Shown here piece by piece: positions 16,164-26,310 of a stretch of DNA of 43,890 nucleotides. Position 1 is the first letter of the stretch; every line of letters starts with the position of its first letter. The notes beneath the pieces are model-generated. The model was not told where the DNA came from, searched no databases, and saw only the letters and a list, made by a program, of their open reading frames with translations. A program made the position numbers and the translations under genes. The stretch is taken from contig CAAGGA010000102.1 of the NCBI GenBank assembly GCA_900769275.1, positions 1-43,890 of the forward strand. Direction: 5' to 3'. The stretch is from an uncultured Prevotella sp. Its GTDB lineage: Bacteria; Bacteroidota; Bacteroidia; Bacteroidales; Bacteroidaceae.

Positions 16164-19100
16164 CTATTCGCCCATCACTGACTTGCCCTGTCCGCGCCTG
16201 ATATAAATGCCGCGGGAAGCAGGAGTCTTGACACGCTGACCGGAGAGGTTGTACAGCCCCTCGGCATCGGTATCATTCGGATTGCCATAGAGACAGTCGA
16301 GGATGCCCGTAGGCAGGTCGGCATCATCACTGAAGACGAAGCGGAGACCCTTGGCACCGGATGACAGTCCTACGTTCACGTCGCTGACCACCTTGTCTGC
16401 CGGCAACCAAGCACGGTAAGGCTTCAGCTCCGTTCCCGTGAACTTGTAGAAGCCGAGACCATAGGTGCGGTTGGCAAGGATATAGCAGTTGTTATTGACG
16501 GAAGAGACGGGATAGTCCGTCGGGTTGCCTCGCAGGATGGTAGCCTTGGTGCCCTCACGTGACGTAGCCTTGAAGACGTAGTCTCCTGCCGGACCATAGA
16601 CGATGTAGCCCTTGTCCTTGTTGAGGTAGTCGGTCTCGGCAAGCGTCACGTAGTAGTCCGTGACATCCTGAGCTTCCTCTGTCTTGTTGTGCGCCGTGAC
16701 AGCATATACCTTCACGCCCTCCGGCACCCTGGCGTTGTAAGGCAGGCAGATAGTACTCCAGCCGTAAGGCACGCCATCTACCTTGAGGTCGCCGAGCTGG
16801 CTCAGGGTAAGCTGATAGCGTCTCACCTCCTGATAGTCTATAGCCTTGGTAGGTGCTCCGAGACCGCCGTACTGGTTGGCAGCGCGCACGCAGTAGGTGC
16901 CCGTGCCGAGAGTGAGCTGGTCGAGACTGATGCTCGTCTCCGTGATGTTGGTCTTATACACCCACTTGCCGTTCTCCTGCTTGAAGACGAAATAGCAGAG
17001 CGCATTGGGGTGTGGCTGCCACATCAGTCGGTCGTCATCGGTCTCGATATTGTCCTCCCATGGTACGCTGTTATACTTGTCATAAGCATCTGAACCTCCC
17101 GACACGGCATCTATCTGCATCGTGCGCTCCCTCGGGGTGAACGAGTCGGAACCGCCGAGAACGTTCTCGATGGTATATTTACTTGCCTCAGTGTCGTTCA
17201 TCACGCAGTCATCAGAACCGGCTGCCGGTGCGCAGGCTGCCAAGGAGCGTGCACCGAGCGAGAGCACCGTGCCGCCACCGTCCATGGTATGGTTCTCATG
17301 GAAGCGGAGCACGGCCCCGGAACCCATAGAGCCCCAGCCCTGATCTTTTGGCAGCACGCTCATCTTGGTGTTGATGAATGTGCAGGCAGGTGACTTCGTC
17401 GGACTGTTTGCCCAAGGACGTGCCAAGGTCCATGTCTTGTCTTTCAGCTTCTCCATCTGCGAGAGCGGGAACTCCGGCACGATGTTGCACTCATTGAAGA
17501 CATATCCCCACTGCTGTATGTTGTCCTGCGACGGTGCGGCAAGGTTGTTGCCCGAACGATCGCGCACGACGATGTCACACTTTTCCAACCAGATGTTGCC
17601 ATCACCGCAAAGCCAATCGACGACACCACCGATGGCACAGTTCTCAAAGTAACTGCGATAGTCTGCCGCAGCATTGCTGGAGTAGTAGGTATCCTGCCAG
17701 CTCATCATGGAGACGTTCTTCAGCGTAGTGCGCTGTCCCTGATCCCATAATACTACGGCACGTCCGGCACCGCTACCGCCGTTCATGCTGTTCCAGTAGG
17801 GGAACCTGTTCTCCATGGAGATGTCCTCGACATAGAAGTCCTCAGCCCTCTTTGTTCCTACGACCACACCCTCTTCATTATATATCTTTCTTCCACCCAC
17901 GTGAATGGTAGCAGTATATCCGATACCCTCCACGATAGGCTTGTTCCATATCATTACGCCCTCACGGCTCTGTCCGATGACAGACACCTTGGAGCGTTCC
18001 ACCTGAGTCATGCCATTCTTGTAGTTGTACTTGTTCTTCATATCATCATCAGTGACGGCATTACCATCACCGTCGCAGGGCCATTCGCCATCGGAGGTGA
18101 TGTTATACCTACCCTCCAGCGACTCATTTCCCATCAGCTGATATTCTCCATCAGGCACGAAGATAAGGTATCTGTCAGTTCCCTCATCTTTATTGGCAGC
18201 CGCAATGGCATCGTCGAGAGTGCCGTCCTCGCCCACGATGAAGTCGAACGTCTTCTGATACAGTTCCTTTGTCGTACTCCTCGTCTTGAATATCTTGACG
18301 AAATCAGCCTCTGCATGAGCCACACCGTAGATATCCACAAACTTCTCCTTAGGAATTGTATATTCAAGCGTAGCATTAGGAATGTTCCAATAGTAGAACG
18401 TCAGTTTCTTTCCCTGCGCTGCCGAGAATTTCATTTCCTTGTCTCCAATCGTGAACGACCAGTCCATTGGCTTCATCGTACGGTCGAATTCCACCTGTAT
18501 ATATCCGCTGGCAGGCATATTCTCGACAGACACCTCGTGAGATTTGAACTCCTCTCCGTTGATTACCGTACGTACGAACTGCGGAGCGTTCTCAGCTCCC
18601 TCGACAGAGGACACGGTAGGCTTGAGCGTGAAGTTGATGGTATATGTGTTCAGCCTTATATTGCCGGACGTGAGAAGACGGATGACGGCGGTAGGATTAT
18701 CCAGAGATGGCTGCTCTATCTCCGTCTTGCCCGTTCCGCTTGCCGTGGCCTGCACCTCGACCATCTTTTCTTCCACGAACTTGCCTGTCACCGGGTCGAG
18801 CTTCACGGGATATGCGTCAAGAGTGATGCTGCCGTTTTTCTTGAGTTCCGTCAGCTGTTCCTCTGTCAGTTCTGTGCCTGATATGGAGACGCTCTGCAAT
18901 GCAGGCTTCTCTATCTTCTGCGGCTTGTAGGTGACGGCGAAATACGTGTAGTAGCGACCGTCACTCTGGAAGTTCACCTCCTGTGTTCCCTCCGCTCCGT
19001 TCCATGTCATCGTCACCTGCTTGCCTGCCGTATATCCGCCGTTGTCGGCTGTGACTCCCGCAATGTTCGTCGTGCTGATAATGCTTGTAGCCTCCATGGA

Positions 19101-22100
19101 AACCTCACATCCCTTGGTGACAGGGAAAGAAAGTATGGAATACATGTTTATCTGGCATCGGTCGTCATAGTTCATATTGTTGAACTTGCCATGCACGGTG
19201 GTCTTCGACTCGTTTTCTCCTATTTCCCTGTCGCTGGCGTTCAGGTCGATGCAGAGGTCGATGAAGTCTGACTTGGCATCGTCCGGGTCTTTCTTCAACT
19301 GCGTGACGAGGATGCCAGACGAACGCTCGTAGGCGAGGTCGGGAGCACCGTCATTGCGGGTGAGATTCCATGTGGCTGTAGATTCCTTCTTAAGGTCGTT
19401 GTCGAAGAGGGAGAACTTGTTCGCCTCAAACTCCGGGAAGAGACGCAGGTTGTCTGCCGGAGCCTTGTAGGTCGCTCCTATATCGTAATCTTTCGTGCCG
19501 TCCTCGCTCTTCCACCTCTTCAGGGTGAAACCGGAATAGTAGAGAGTGCTGTTCTTGGGGATGACATATTCGTCGCCCTCTTCCACCCACTTCGCCGTGG
19601 GAGCAATACCAGTAGCTTCCTTGCCGGGGTTGAAGGTGATGTAGTATGTAGGCTTCTCCTTGAAATAGAACTGCAGGTTACGGTGCTTGGTAATCTCAAA
19701 CTCCACCTCGTACCTCGTGCGCTGTCCCTTGCGTTTCTCCTCGTCCGTAGGCTCTATCTTTCGGAGGATGAAGACCTTGTCCTTGTCACCCCAGGATGTT
19801 CCGCCTTCGTTCGCCGTTACCTCTTCTGCCTCCTTGGCATCGTCTGGCTTCACCATTTTCACATTTCCGTTGTCGAGCATCTCGAGTATGGTGAACGGTT
19901 CGCCGTCAACAATCTTGTCGGGATCGACAATCTTGTCGAAGACATAGCCGAACTTACGCTCGAACGACACCTTCACGCGTGTGCCCTGAATGAGGGAATA
20001 GCCGCCGTCCTCGAGTTTCGTGATATACTCACGCTCGTTGTCTGCCGTCACGGCTTCCGTATTCGTTATCTCTCCCTGCTCCTTGTTCACAGACGAGGTA
20101 TGCAGCTGCACGCGGTTGGCGGCAAGCGTATGAGCCTTTATCCACTTGTAATATCCATAGTCGTCGCCGATGACTATCGGGATGCGTGCCGCAGGGCTTT
20201 GCGTGGTGTAACTATAGACGTATTCATGCTCTCCTATCTGCTGGCACTCCGTAGGCACTACGCCGTCGATGGTAGTGCTGGTGATGGGAGCGTATGAGAG
20301 TATCTCTATCTTCGTGCCGGCACAGGAGGCCACGGTCAGCGTGGTGCCAGGACCGATGGCAGCCCACTCCTCAAAGCCGCTGTTGCGCACGTAGCCTTTC
20401 GCGCCGGTATTTATCCAAAGTGCTACGTCACGGGTATGGCTCAGGTTTGTACTGTTCTGCAATATCTCGGTATAGACGGGAGCGCAGAGATATGTATCCT
20501 TTCCCTTACCCAAGTCAAGCCTCTGCGCTCGTATGCCCGGGCCCGTACCGAATTCGTATGTCAGGACAGGAGAGTTAAGACGGTTCTGCATTCCTGCCGG
20601 GTTCTGCTCGAAGACTGGGATGAGCGTGATTTCCTGATTCTCATTTGCAAATGAGTAGTTCTTGCCTATGTCATATATCTTGCTTTTATCCTCTTTATCC
20701 ACCCAGTACTTCAGAGACCATCCATCCGCATTGCCTGCAGAGTCGTATGTCTTGAAGAGTCCGTGGTACTTCGGGATGTAGAAAGAGCGGCAGTTCTGCT
20801 GATCTGCCGGGGCGGTACTTTTTTTATCTACCATGAATGCTTTAAGCGTATACTCTCCAGTCTCCGCATTCTTTACTCTCTCCATTGCATTTTCAACATC
20901 AAACTCGACACTGCCTATCTTGCCCAAAGTGAAGTAAGCCTGATAAGTGACAGAATTGCCCTCTGTCGGCACGGTAATCTCAAAGCTGGCACCATTGGAC
21001 GCCATATTATCAGTGGCGAGATTCACCCATTTCTCCAGCACGTAGTCATCAGCAGCATCGGAAGAGGCCACCGCTTTGTCTGCTGCCACGAAGTAACTCT
21101 CCACGTAGGGGTCACCCTTTTCATCGACATCCTTTTTGTAGAAGTTCTCATGAATGTGTTCCGAACCGAAATCCACGCTGCCGAGCTTGCCGTCAACGGT
21201 CTCAAGGATCACCTTTGCCATCGGCCGACGCGTATATTCTACGGTCACCGTTCCTGTCGTCTCGCCCACGGTATATTCCGCAGAAGCCTGAGTAGGCTCA
21301 TTGCTTTCAGTACTTGGGGCAAGTTTCGTCATCGTAAGCTCTTTGTCTCCGTCCTTGAAGGCAGAGATATAGTAGCCATAGCCTGCTTTGGCAGTAAGGG
21401 TCACCTTCTCACCCGGCTTATACCTCTTGCCTGTATTCTTGTTGGGGTCAGGGGGAGTGATCTCGGTCTTGCCTGCATTCTCAGAGTCTTCCCACTTGGT
21501 AATGAGAGGCGTAGAGATGATTTTGTTTGCTGCTTTCACCTGCGGGAGGACGGGATACTCTACTGCGATGTAGTCATAAAATCCATAGGTGGAGGCAGTA
21601 CCTGCCTTTGCCACCTTTATCCATATTTCCTTCTTATCTCCCTTGTAAGTAAACGTAAACGTTCGCTCTGTCTTCGTAGAATCTCCAGCAGCCGTAGTCT
21701 TCGTATCTGAGGAATTTTCAAGGAACCAAAGACCTGAAACCTTGTCTCCATCAAAGCGAGTCTCGTTGGGGGTTTCCTTATCTATATTATCCACCTTGAG
21801 AGAAGCCTGTACCGTAATTATCATTCCATAGACGGCAGGTATCTTGAGAGTGAGATTATCATTGAGCTGTCCGCCATGGGCCATATTACCATCCTTGTCT
21901 TTCAGGAAGTTTACACGGGCATCGGCATTATCTGCCTTTGCACCTGTCATCACCATCGGCACGTCAATCTTTGCGCCATTCACCATGACTCCTTTGGTAT
22001 AGGTGAATACTGTTGTCTTTTCTGACCATGAGATTACGGGGGCACCGTCTTTCTGGTCGAAATACCACTTTGCAGTGACTGGGGCATCGGTGTCGGGGAG

Positions 22101-25100
22101 ATTGTATGCACAGGCTGTCATGACAGGAGTGAGCGTGACATCGGAGGAGAATGTGTACTCCTTACCTACGGCGTATTCCGTGGTGCCGTCAGTCCATGCC
22201 GTCAGGGCATAGTTCTCCTTGTAGAGCGTAGTGTTCTCAGGAATAGTCAATTTACCCTCGTTATCGACATAGACTGCTTCCGGCACATTGCCTGTAAGGT
22301 CTGCGACTTTTCCCATCGAGAAAGTGACCATAGGCAGTTTCTCGAAGACCGCCTCATAACTCACGTTGCTGTTGAGAGAAGCGATGGAGGTCTCCGGGGT
22401 GGGGTATTCTTCGCCGCTGTCCACGTTTCTCCATTTCACGAACTTATACCCCTCATTAGGCGAAGCCTTGAAAGTCACTTTCTTGCCTGCCTGCGCTTTC
22501 AGTGCCGAGGGTACGTGGGTCACCACGCCACCGTCGGCAGGCTCTGCCGAGGCGGAGATACCAAAGAACACTCCGTCATATTCCACGCCGGTGAACGTAC
22601 CCGAGATGATGACATTGGAGAATATCCAAGACTTTTTATTTGTCAGCGTATAGATATACGTCTTCAATGACCACTCCTCGTCTGCTGCCGCTATTTTGGA
22701 TATCGCCGTCTCAAACGCATCTGTGGCATTAGGATAGTCCGTCATGCTACTGCTACTATTCGCATATTTTGCAGAGAGGAGACGATTTTCCTTGCTCTCA
22801 GAATTGAGATATACATCCATCAGACCGCTACTTGTCACATTATTCGCTGCCTTGAACTTGACATCAGTAGGCTTGAAAGCAATGCCTGCCACAGGGATAA
22901 TATTAAAGGATATGCTCGATTCCTCATCAGGCGTATATACCACGGAACTACTGCCATTAGGCGTTACAGAGACTCCCTTTATACCATTACCGTCAACAAA
23001 GCCGCTCGTCAGTTTCTTGCCGATAACAGCCTTGGTATTCTCATCGACAATATCCCTGACATTGCCCGTAATAGTAGGCACCGTCTGCAGCGTGCCGGAC
23101 TTATTCCACTCCCAAGTGAACGTTCCCCCCACATTGACGTACGCTGTCACTATGTCGGACGGGGATTTGGTGTCTGAAAGGGTAATTGCCTTCACCACCA
23201 AGCCCTGTGCGCTGAAAGGATTTGTATATGCTGTACTTTCACTATCTGGGGTTGTGCCGTCCGTAGTATAGTAAACCGTTCCCTCTGTCGCTGCAATAGT
23301 GACCATACCATCGTTTGCTATTTCTATTTCCGGTTTCTGAGTCTGTCCTGCAGGAGAAATTACCTTCACCGTGTATGAAATGCTTCCTAAAGCATAATCG
23401 CTGTCACCTGCCTGACGAACGGTGATGACGGTCTTACCATACCCCTTTGGCGTGATGACACCACTTTCGCTATCCACCTCCGCCACAGAAGGTATGCTTG
23501 ATTCAAAAGAAACCGCACCTGTGCTGGAAGTATAATAATCCGTGTTTAAGGTAAGGGGATATTCCGTGCCGAGATTGAGAGTGAGGTTCTCCTTGCCCAA
23601 TGCTATCTTCAAGTCTGATGGCTTCTTCTGGGCGGGGTAGGTGACGGTGATACTGCTAAGGTAACTACCCACATCCTTACCAATCGTTAATTTTATTTTA
23701 CTACCAGAGATATCATCCTTTTGGACAATAGCTGTATGGTAATAAGGATACGATGTCTCTGTCGGTTTAGTTACTACAACACTTCCCACTTTTGTATCAG
23801 GCGTATCGCCCTTTCCGTATGATCCAATCTTCACCGTAGAACCTTCAAAAGCGGAAATAGTATATACAGAACCACTGTTGACCTGAGCCAAGTCATCAGT
23901 TCGCACAACAAACTTACCATCTATTGTCTCAATATATAAAGGAATATCAATAATAGTTCCATTTACTTCTACCTGCGTGACAAGGTAGCCAGTGCTATAT
24001 GAACCCAGACTCAATGCCGGCGCACCATTTCTTTGACCGAACTGCCATGTGACAGTAGTCTCCTTGGTAATATCACCAAGGGTGACTGTATTCTCGGTAA
24101 AGACCGGAGAAAGCGTCATATTGCCCTTGACTACCACGCTCTCCCCGATGGGATAGGTATTAGTGCCATCCGTCCATGCCGTAAGGGTATGTCCCTCCTT
24201 GTAGAGTGTTTGGTTCGTAGGAATTACCAATGACGATGTTCCGGAATTATCCACATATTGTACAGGCGGTGCTATGCCCTCAGCAGTTCCCGCAGTAAAC
24301 TCCACCTTGTATTTCAATTCATAATTTGCCTCAAGCGTGACAGCTTCTTCCGGCATCGTAAACGTGTAACTGGATGTAGTGGCTACGACTTTGCCGTCTT
24401 TATCCGTCCAATTCTTGAATGAATATCCCGTATTACTCTGCTGGGTTACTGTTACACTCGCATTTGGAGCATATTTGGAGTGTGCCGTTGTCAGCTTGCC
24501 GGCTCCCTCAGGTTTACTTACAAGCGTCACGTCATACATCGTGATGGAATTAAATACAGCAGTATAGTTTAGTGCTTCAGCACCCATGGGGAAAGAATAT
24601 GGGTTTGCAGTAGAGAGTTCCGTCTCTCCGTTCATCCATTTTACAAACTCATATCCATACTCAGGTTCTGCTGTAAGTGTTACAGTACTGCCTTGAGGGT
24701 ATTTCTCGCCTGCTCCCTTTACCGTTCCGCTACCTTCAGGAGAGACAGTCACATTCACTTCTTCTCCCACTGGCAACTCTGCCCTTGACATGGCGAAATA
24801 AGGGGTGTAAGTTGCGCCTGTTTGGTTTATTGACAAGGTTGTTGTTGCACGGACATCAACAGTGATGGATGTTTTGTTGGTGGTAACATTACTGTCATAG
24901 CAGGTTGCATCGGCATCAATGCTCGTATTTATTGAACCATCAGCAGAGGCGACGTTATAGTTTGCATTATTATAATCACAATTTCCTATGGTTATGGTAT
25001 AGCGTCCCGGCACAACAGGAATCTCCGTCTTCATATTTACAAAACCATGCTGGTCACCATTGTAACTATCCAATACGAATTTGCCATTATGGATAGCCGG

Positions 25101-26135
25101 TTCCTCTGTTGTGTATGTAGCTTTGTTCTCTGAGTCTATCGAAAGGTAGTAGGTACCTCCGCCTGACGGTGGGAAGAAAGGTGTAGAACCATTTTCCCCA
25201 TAAAGATCCAGCGAAATGTCCCTAAACAGCCTGTGCTTCAAGGTTACGGAATACAGATATACCGTTGCCGTTGCAGACAGGGAGACATATCCTCTCTCCA
25301 AATCTGCTGCCGTAATAGCGTACTGCACTGTCTGTGCAGTGAGTCCATCCGCAGCACCGTTTATATGTGCTTTTGTCCATGTAGATTCATGAGCATGGAA
25401 ATAGAATTCTATGATGCCGCCATCTGAGACTGGAATTTTCAGTTCCGTGCCATTGGACATTTTAAGGTTACCTTTATTATCTGATATTTCCCCCCTCTGT
25501 GCATCGGCGATAAGATATATGCCCTCGACATTGGAGGCTATGGTACTGATTGTATTTTGTATGGCAACACTCCCCACCGTACTTGGCACAGAATTTTCCC
25601 AGTCCCATTTTGCATCGCAAGACTCGATAGTCGTTGTTGCAACGGGACGGGTGATGGTGACGGAGGAAATTTGATTAGATTCATTATCTTTCCTAAAATA
25701 AAAATCCTTAGAGCCAAGAAAAGTATCTTCCTTTGTGACAGTATGAGGAAATGTTATAGCAGCTCCTCCCGATTTTGCTGGCACAAAACTACTACCGTTA
25801 CCCACAACGGATATGACATCCCCCTCTAACAAGCACGTTGAAGAAAGGGATATCTTCAGGTAACTATTGCTGCTTCCACTGAGGTTTACATAATTATTTT
25901 TAAACATTGTCGTTTCGCTGGTTTTCGCATTATAGACAATCGCAGCCCCCCCCTTGAATGTCGCCTGTAAATCAGCAGATGTTTGTTTTGCCACTTTTTC
26001 TGGTCCTGTAGGATTTGTCATCGAGAATATGACCTTATCCTCCGCAAAGGCAGATAGAGACCATCCCGTCATGGCAAGGAGCATGACGGCAGTGCGAATG
26101 AGTTGTCTGAAATGAATGTTAGTCTTTGTATTCAT
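16164..26135 (-). CDS. giant secreted pectin methylesterase (CE8) with repeat modules
   Basis: Multidomain secreted protein of 3,323 aa from the ATG at 26135; an in-frame ATG at 26204 would add 23 basic residues ahead of the signal peptide, so I prefer the later start. The signal peptide ends near LSAFA-EDKV. In numbering from 26204, the order is: W-x-W beta-sandwich (~190-330); InlB-type B repeats (~490-630); composite units A (~632-856), B (~1290-1553), C (~1763-2023) and D (~2186-2427); a Big_2-like Ig domain (~857-935) and a chitobiase-C-like domain (YYTTDGTTPDS, ~955-1030) between A and B; an Ig-like domain (~2530-2640); and a CE8 pectinesterase (~2653-3020). CE8 motifs are present: QDT with Asp2838, GVVDWLCGDG with Asp2863, and LARPW with Arg2929 (the family's LGRPW). 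A W-x-x-xCLPY module follows (~3145), with a tail LSGQRV...RGIYIRRG. It should remove methyl esters from homogalacturonan at the cell surface or outside. It is the last gene of the three-gene cluster and has a strong terminator. Confidence 0.88.
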   Translation of the reverse strand: MNTKTNIHFRQLIRTAVMLLAMTGWSLSAFAEDKVIFSMTNPTGPEKVAKQTSADLQATFKGGAAIVYNAKTSETTMFKNNYVNLSGSSNSYLKISLSSTCLLEGDVISVVGNGSSFVPAKSGGAAITFPHTVTKEDTFLGSKDFYFRKDNESNQISSVTITRPVATTTIESCDAKWDWENSVPSTVGSVAIQNTISTIASNVEGIYLIADAQRGEISDNKGNLKMSNGTELKIPVSDGGIIEFYFHAHESTWTKAHINGAADGLTAQTVQYAITAADLERGYVSLSATATVYLYSVTLKHRLFRDISLDLYGENGSTPFFPPSGGGTYYLSIDSENKATYTTEEPAIHNGKFVLDSYNGDQHGFVNMKTEIPVVPGRYTITIGNCDYNNANYNVASADGSINTSIDADATCYDSNVTTNKTSITVDVRATTTLSINQTGATYTPYFAMSRAELPVGEEVNVTVSPEGSGTVKGAGEKYPQGSTVTLTAEPEYGYEFVKWMNGETELSTANPYSFPMGAEALNYTAVFNSITMYDVTLVSKPEGAGKLTTAHSKYAPNASVTVTQQSNTGYSFKNWTDKDGKVVATTSSYTFTMPEEAVTLEANYELKYKVEFTAGTAEGIAPPVQYVDNSGTSSLVIPTNQTLYKEGHTLTAWTDGTNTYPIGESVVVKGNMTLSPVFTENTVTLGDITKETTVTWQFGQRNGAPALSLGSYSTGYLVTQVEVNGTIIDIPLYIETIDGKFVVRTDDLAQVNSGSVYTISAFEGSTVKIGSYGKGDTPDTKVGSVVVTKPTETSYPYYHTAIVQKDDISGSKIKLTIGKDVGSYLSSITVTYPAQKKPSDLKIALGKENLTLNLGTEYPLTLNTDYYTSSTGAVSFESSIPSVAEVDSESGVITPKGYGKTVITVRQAGDSDYALGSISYTVKVISPAGQTQKPEIEIANDGMVTIAATEGTVYYTTDGTTPDSESTAYTNPFSAQGLVVKAITLSDTKSPSDIVTAYVNVGGTFTWEWNKSGTLQTVPTITGNVRDIVDENTKAVIGKKLTSGFVDGNGIKGVSVTPNGSSSVVYTPDEESSISFNIIPVAGIAFKPTDVKFKAANNVTSSGLMDVYLNSESKENRLLSAKYANSSSSMTDYPNATDAFETAISKIAAADEEWSLKTYIYTLTNKKSWIFSNVIISGTFTGVEYDGVFFGISASAEPADGGVVTHVPSALKAQAGKKVTFKASPNEGYKFVKWRNVDSGEEYPTPETSIASLNSNVSYEAVFEKLPMVTFSMGKVADLTGNVPEAVYVDNEGKLTIPENTTLYKENYALTAWTDGTTEYAVGKEYTFSSDVTLTPVMTACAYNLPDTDAPVTAKWYFDQKDGAPVISWSEKTTVFTYTKGVMVNGAKIDVPMVMTGAKADNADARVNFLKDKDGNMAHGGQLNDNLTLKIPAVYGMIITVQASLKVDNIDKETPNETRFDGDKVSGLWFLENSSDTKTTAAGDSTKTERTFTFTYKGDKKEIWIKVAKAGTASTYGFYDYIAVEYPVLPQVKAANKIISTPLITKWEDSENAGKTEITPPDPNKNTGKRYKPGEKVTLTAKAGYGYYISAFKDGDKELTMTKLAPSTESNEPTQASAEYTVGETTGTVTVEYTRRPMAKVILETVDGKLGSVDFGSEHIHENFYKKDVDEKGDPYVESYFVAADKAVASSDAADDYVLEKWVNLATDNMASNGASFEITVPTEGNSVTYQAYFTLGKIGSVEFDVENAMERVKNAETGEYTLKAFMVDKKSTAPADQQNCRSFYIPKYHGLFKTYDSAGNADGWSLKYWVDKEDKSKIYDIGKNYSFANENQEITLIPVFEQNPAGMQNRLNSPVLTYEFGTGPGIRAQRLDLGKGKDTYLCAPVYTEILQNSTNLSHTRDVALWINTGAKGYVRNSGFEEWAAIGPGTTLTVASCAGTKIEILSYAPITSTTIDGVVPTECQQIGEHEYVYSYTTQSPAARIPIVIGDDYGYYKWIKAHTLAANRVQLHTSSVNKEQGEITNTEAVTADNEREYITKLEDGGYSLIQGTRVKVSFERKFGYVFDKIVDPDKIVDGEPFTILEMLDNGNVKMVKPDDAKEAEEVTANEGGTSWGDKDKVFILRKIEPTDEEKRKGQRTRYEVEFEITKHRNLQFYFKEKPTYYITFNPGKEATGIAPTAKWVEEGDEYVIPKNSTLYYSGFTLKRWKSEDGTKDYDIGATYKAPADNLRLFPEFEANKFSLFDNDLKKESTATWNLTRNDGAPDLAYERSSGILVTQLKKDPDDAKSDFIDLCIDLNASDREIGENESKTTVHGKFNNMNYDDRCQINMYSILSFPVTKGCEVSMEATSIISTTNIAGVTADNGGYTAGKQVTMTWNGAEGTQEVNFQSDGRYYTYFAVTYKPQKIEKPALQSVSISGTELTEEQLTELKKNGSITLDAYPVKLDPVTGKFVEEKMVEVQATASGTGKTEIEQPSLDNPTAVIRLLTSGNIRLNTYTINFTLKPTVSSVEGAENAPQFVRTVINGEEFKSHEVSVENMPASGYIQVEFDRTMKPMDWSFTIGDKEMKFSAAQGKKLTFYYWNIPNATLEYTIPKEKFVDIYGVAHAEADFVKIFKTRSTTKELYQKTFDFIVGEDGTLDDAIAAANKDEGTDRYLIFVPDGEYQLMGNESLEGRYNITSDGEWPCDGDGNAVTDDDMKNKYNYKNGMTQVERSKVSVIGQSREGVMIWNKPIVEGIGYTATIHVGGRKIYNEEGVVVGTKRAEDFYVEDISMENRFPYWNSMNGGSGAGRAVVLWDQGQRTTLKNVSMMSWQDTYYSSNAAADYRSYFENCAIGGVVDWLCGDGNIWLEKCDIVVRDRSGNNLAAPSQDNIQQWGYVFNECNIVPEFPLSQMEKLKDKTWTLARPWANSPTKSPACTFINTKMSVLPKDQGWGSMGSGAVLRFHENHTMDGGGTVLSLGARSLAACAPAAGSDDCVMNDTEASKYTIENVLGGSDSFTPRERTMQIDAVSGGSDAYDKYNSVPWEDNIETDDDRLMWQPHPNALCYFVFKQENGKWVYKTNITETSISLDQLTLGTGTYCVRAANQYGGLGAPTKAIDYQEVRRYQLTLSQLGDLKVDGVPYGWSTICLPYNARVPEGVKVYAVTAHNKTEEAQDVTDYYVTLAETDYLNKDKGYIVYGPAGDYVFKATSREGTKATILRGNPTDYPVSSVNNNCYILANRTYGLGFYKFTGTELKPYRAWLPADKVVSDVNVGLSSGAKGLRFVFSDDADLPTGILDCLYGNPNDTDAEGLYNLSGQRVKTPASRGIYIRRGQGKSVMGE
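18915..24310 (-). repeat. four composite repeat units (A-D) in the giant esterase
   Basis: Each unit starts with a Listeria-Bacteroides (Flg_new, PF09479) repeat: IPxNxTLYxxGxTLxxWTDGxxxYxxG...LxPVF. It continues with a module that begins T-x-T-W-x-F-xx-(R/K)-(N/D)-G-A-P and ends in a strand of the type Y-x-A-V-x-Y-P. Approximate positions are A 23640-24310, B 21545-22335, C 20135-20915 and D 18925-19645. Unit C is the most divergent. Other domains separate A from B. Confidence 0.75.
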
Positions 26136-26205
26136 ATCGTGTATCTTTTTTATTTTCCTTCTATGTTTTCTCCTTTTTCCCCTCTGCGTCATCTCCCTCC
26201 CCAAT

Positions 26206-26310
26206 GTGAGGGATGATGCCTGGTGGGCTATGGTGAGGGATGATGCCTTGTATTCTTCGACCTAGTCGAAGAATACAAGGAGGGGGCGGCAAGGGGCGGC
26301 AAGGGGCGCG
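26206..26310. repeat. intergenic repeats between the two giant genes
   Basis: A 16-base direct repeat GTGAGGGATGATGCCT lies at 26206-26221 and 26233-26248 (period 27). GGGGCGGCAA is repeated at 26283-26292 and 26293-26302, with a partial third copy up to the stop codon of the 5.4k-aa gene. Between these is the strongest palindrome of the window (26246-26280). Confidence 0.85.
26246..26280. repeat. palindrome copy 4, 16-bp perfect arms
   Basis: CCTTGTATTCTTCGAC (26246-26261) and its exact complement (26265-26280) flank CTA. It lies 30 bases past the stop codon of the giant adhesin gene and upstream of the giant esterase gene. No U-tract follows on the minus strand, so it is a stable hairpin rather than a standard terminator. 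It shares the ATTCTTCGAC core with copies 1-3. Confidence 0.9.

Noticed and set aside
26136..26204. N-terminal 23-residue extension of the giant esterase
   Set aside because: Highly basic residues encoded by a purine-rich leader precede a normal signal peptide that starts at 26135.
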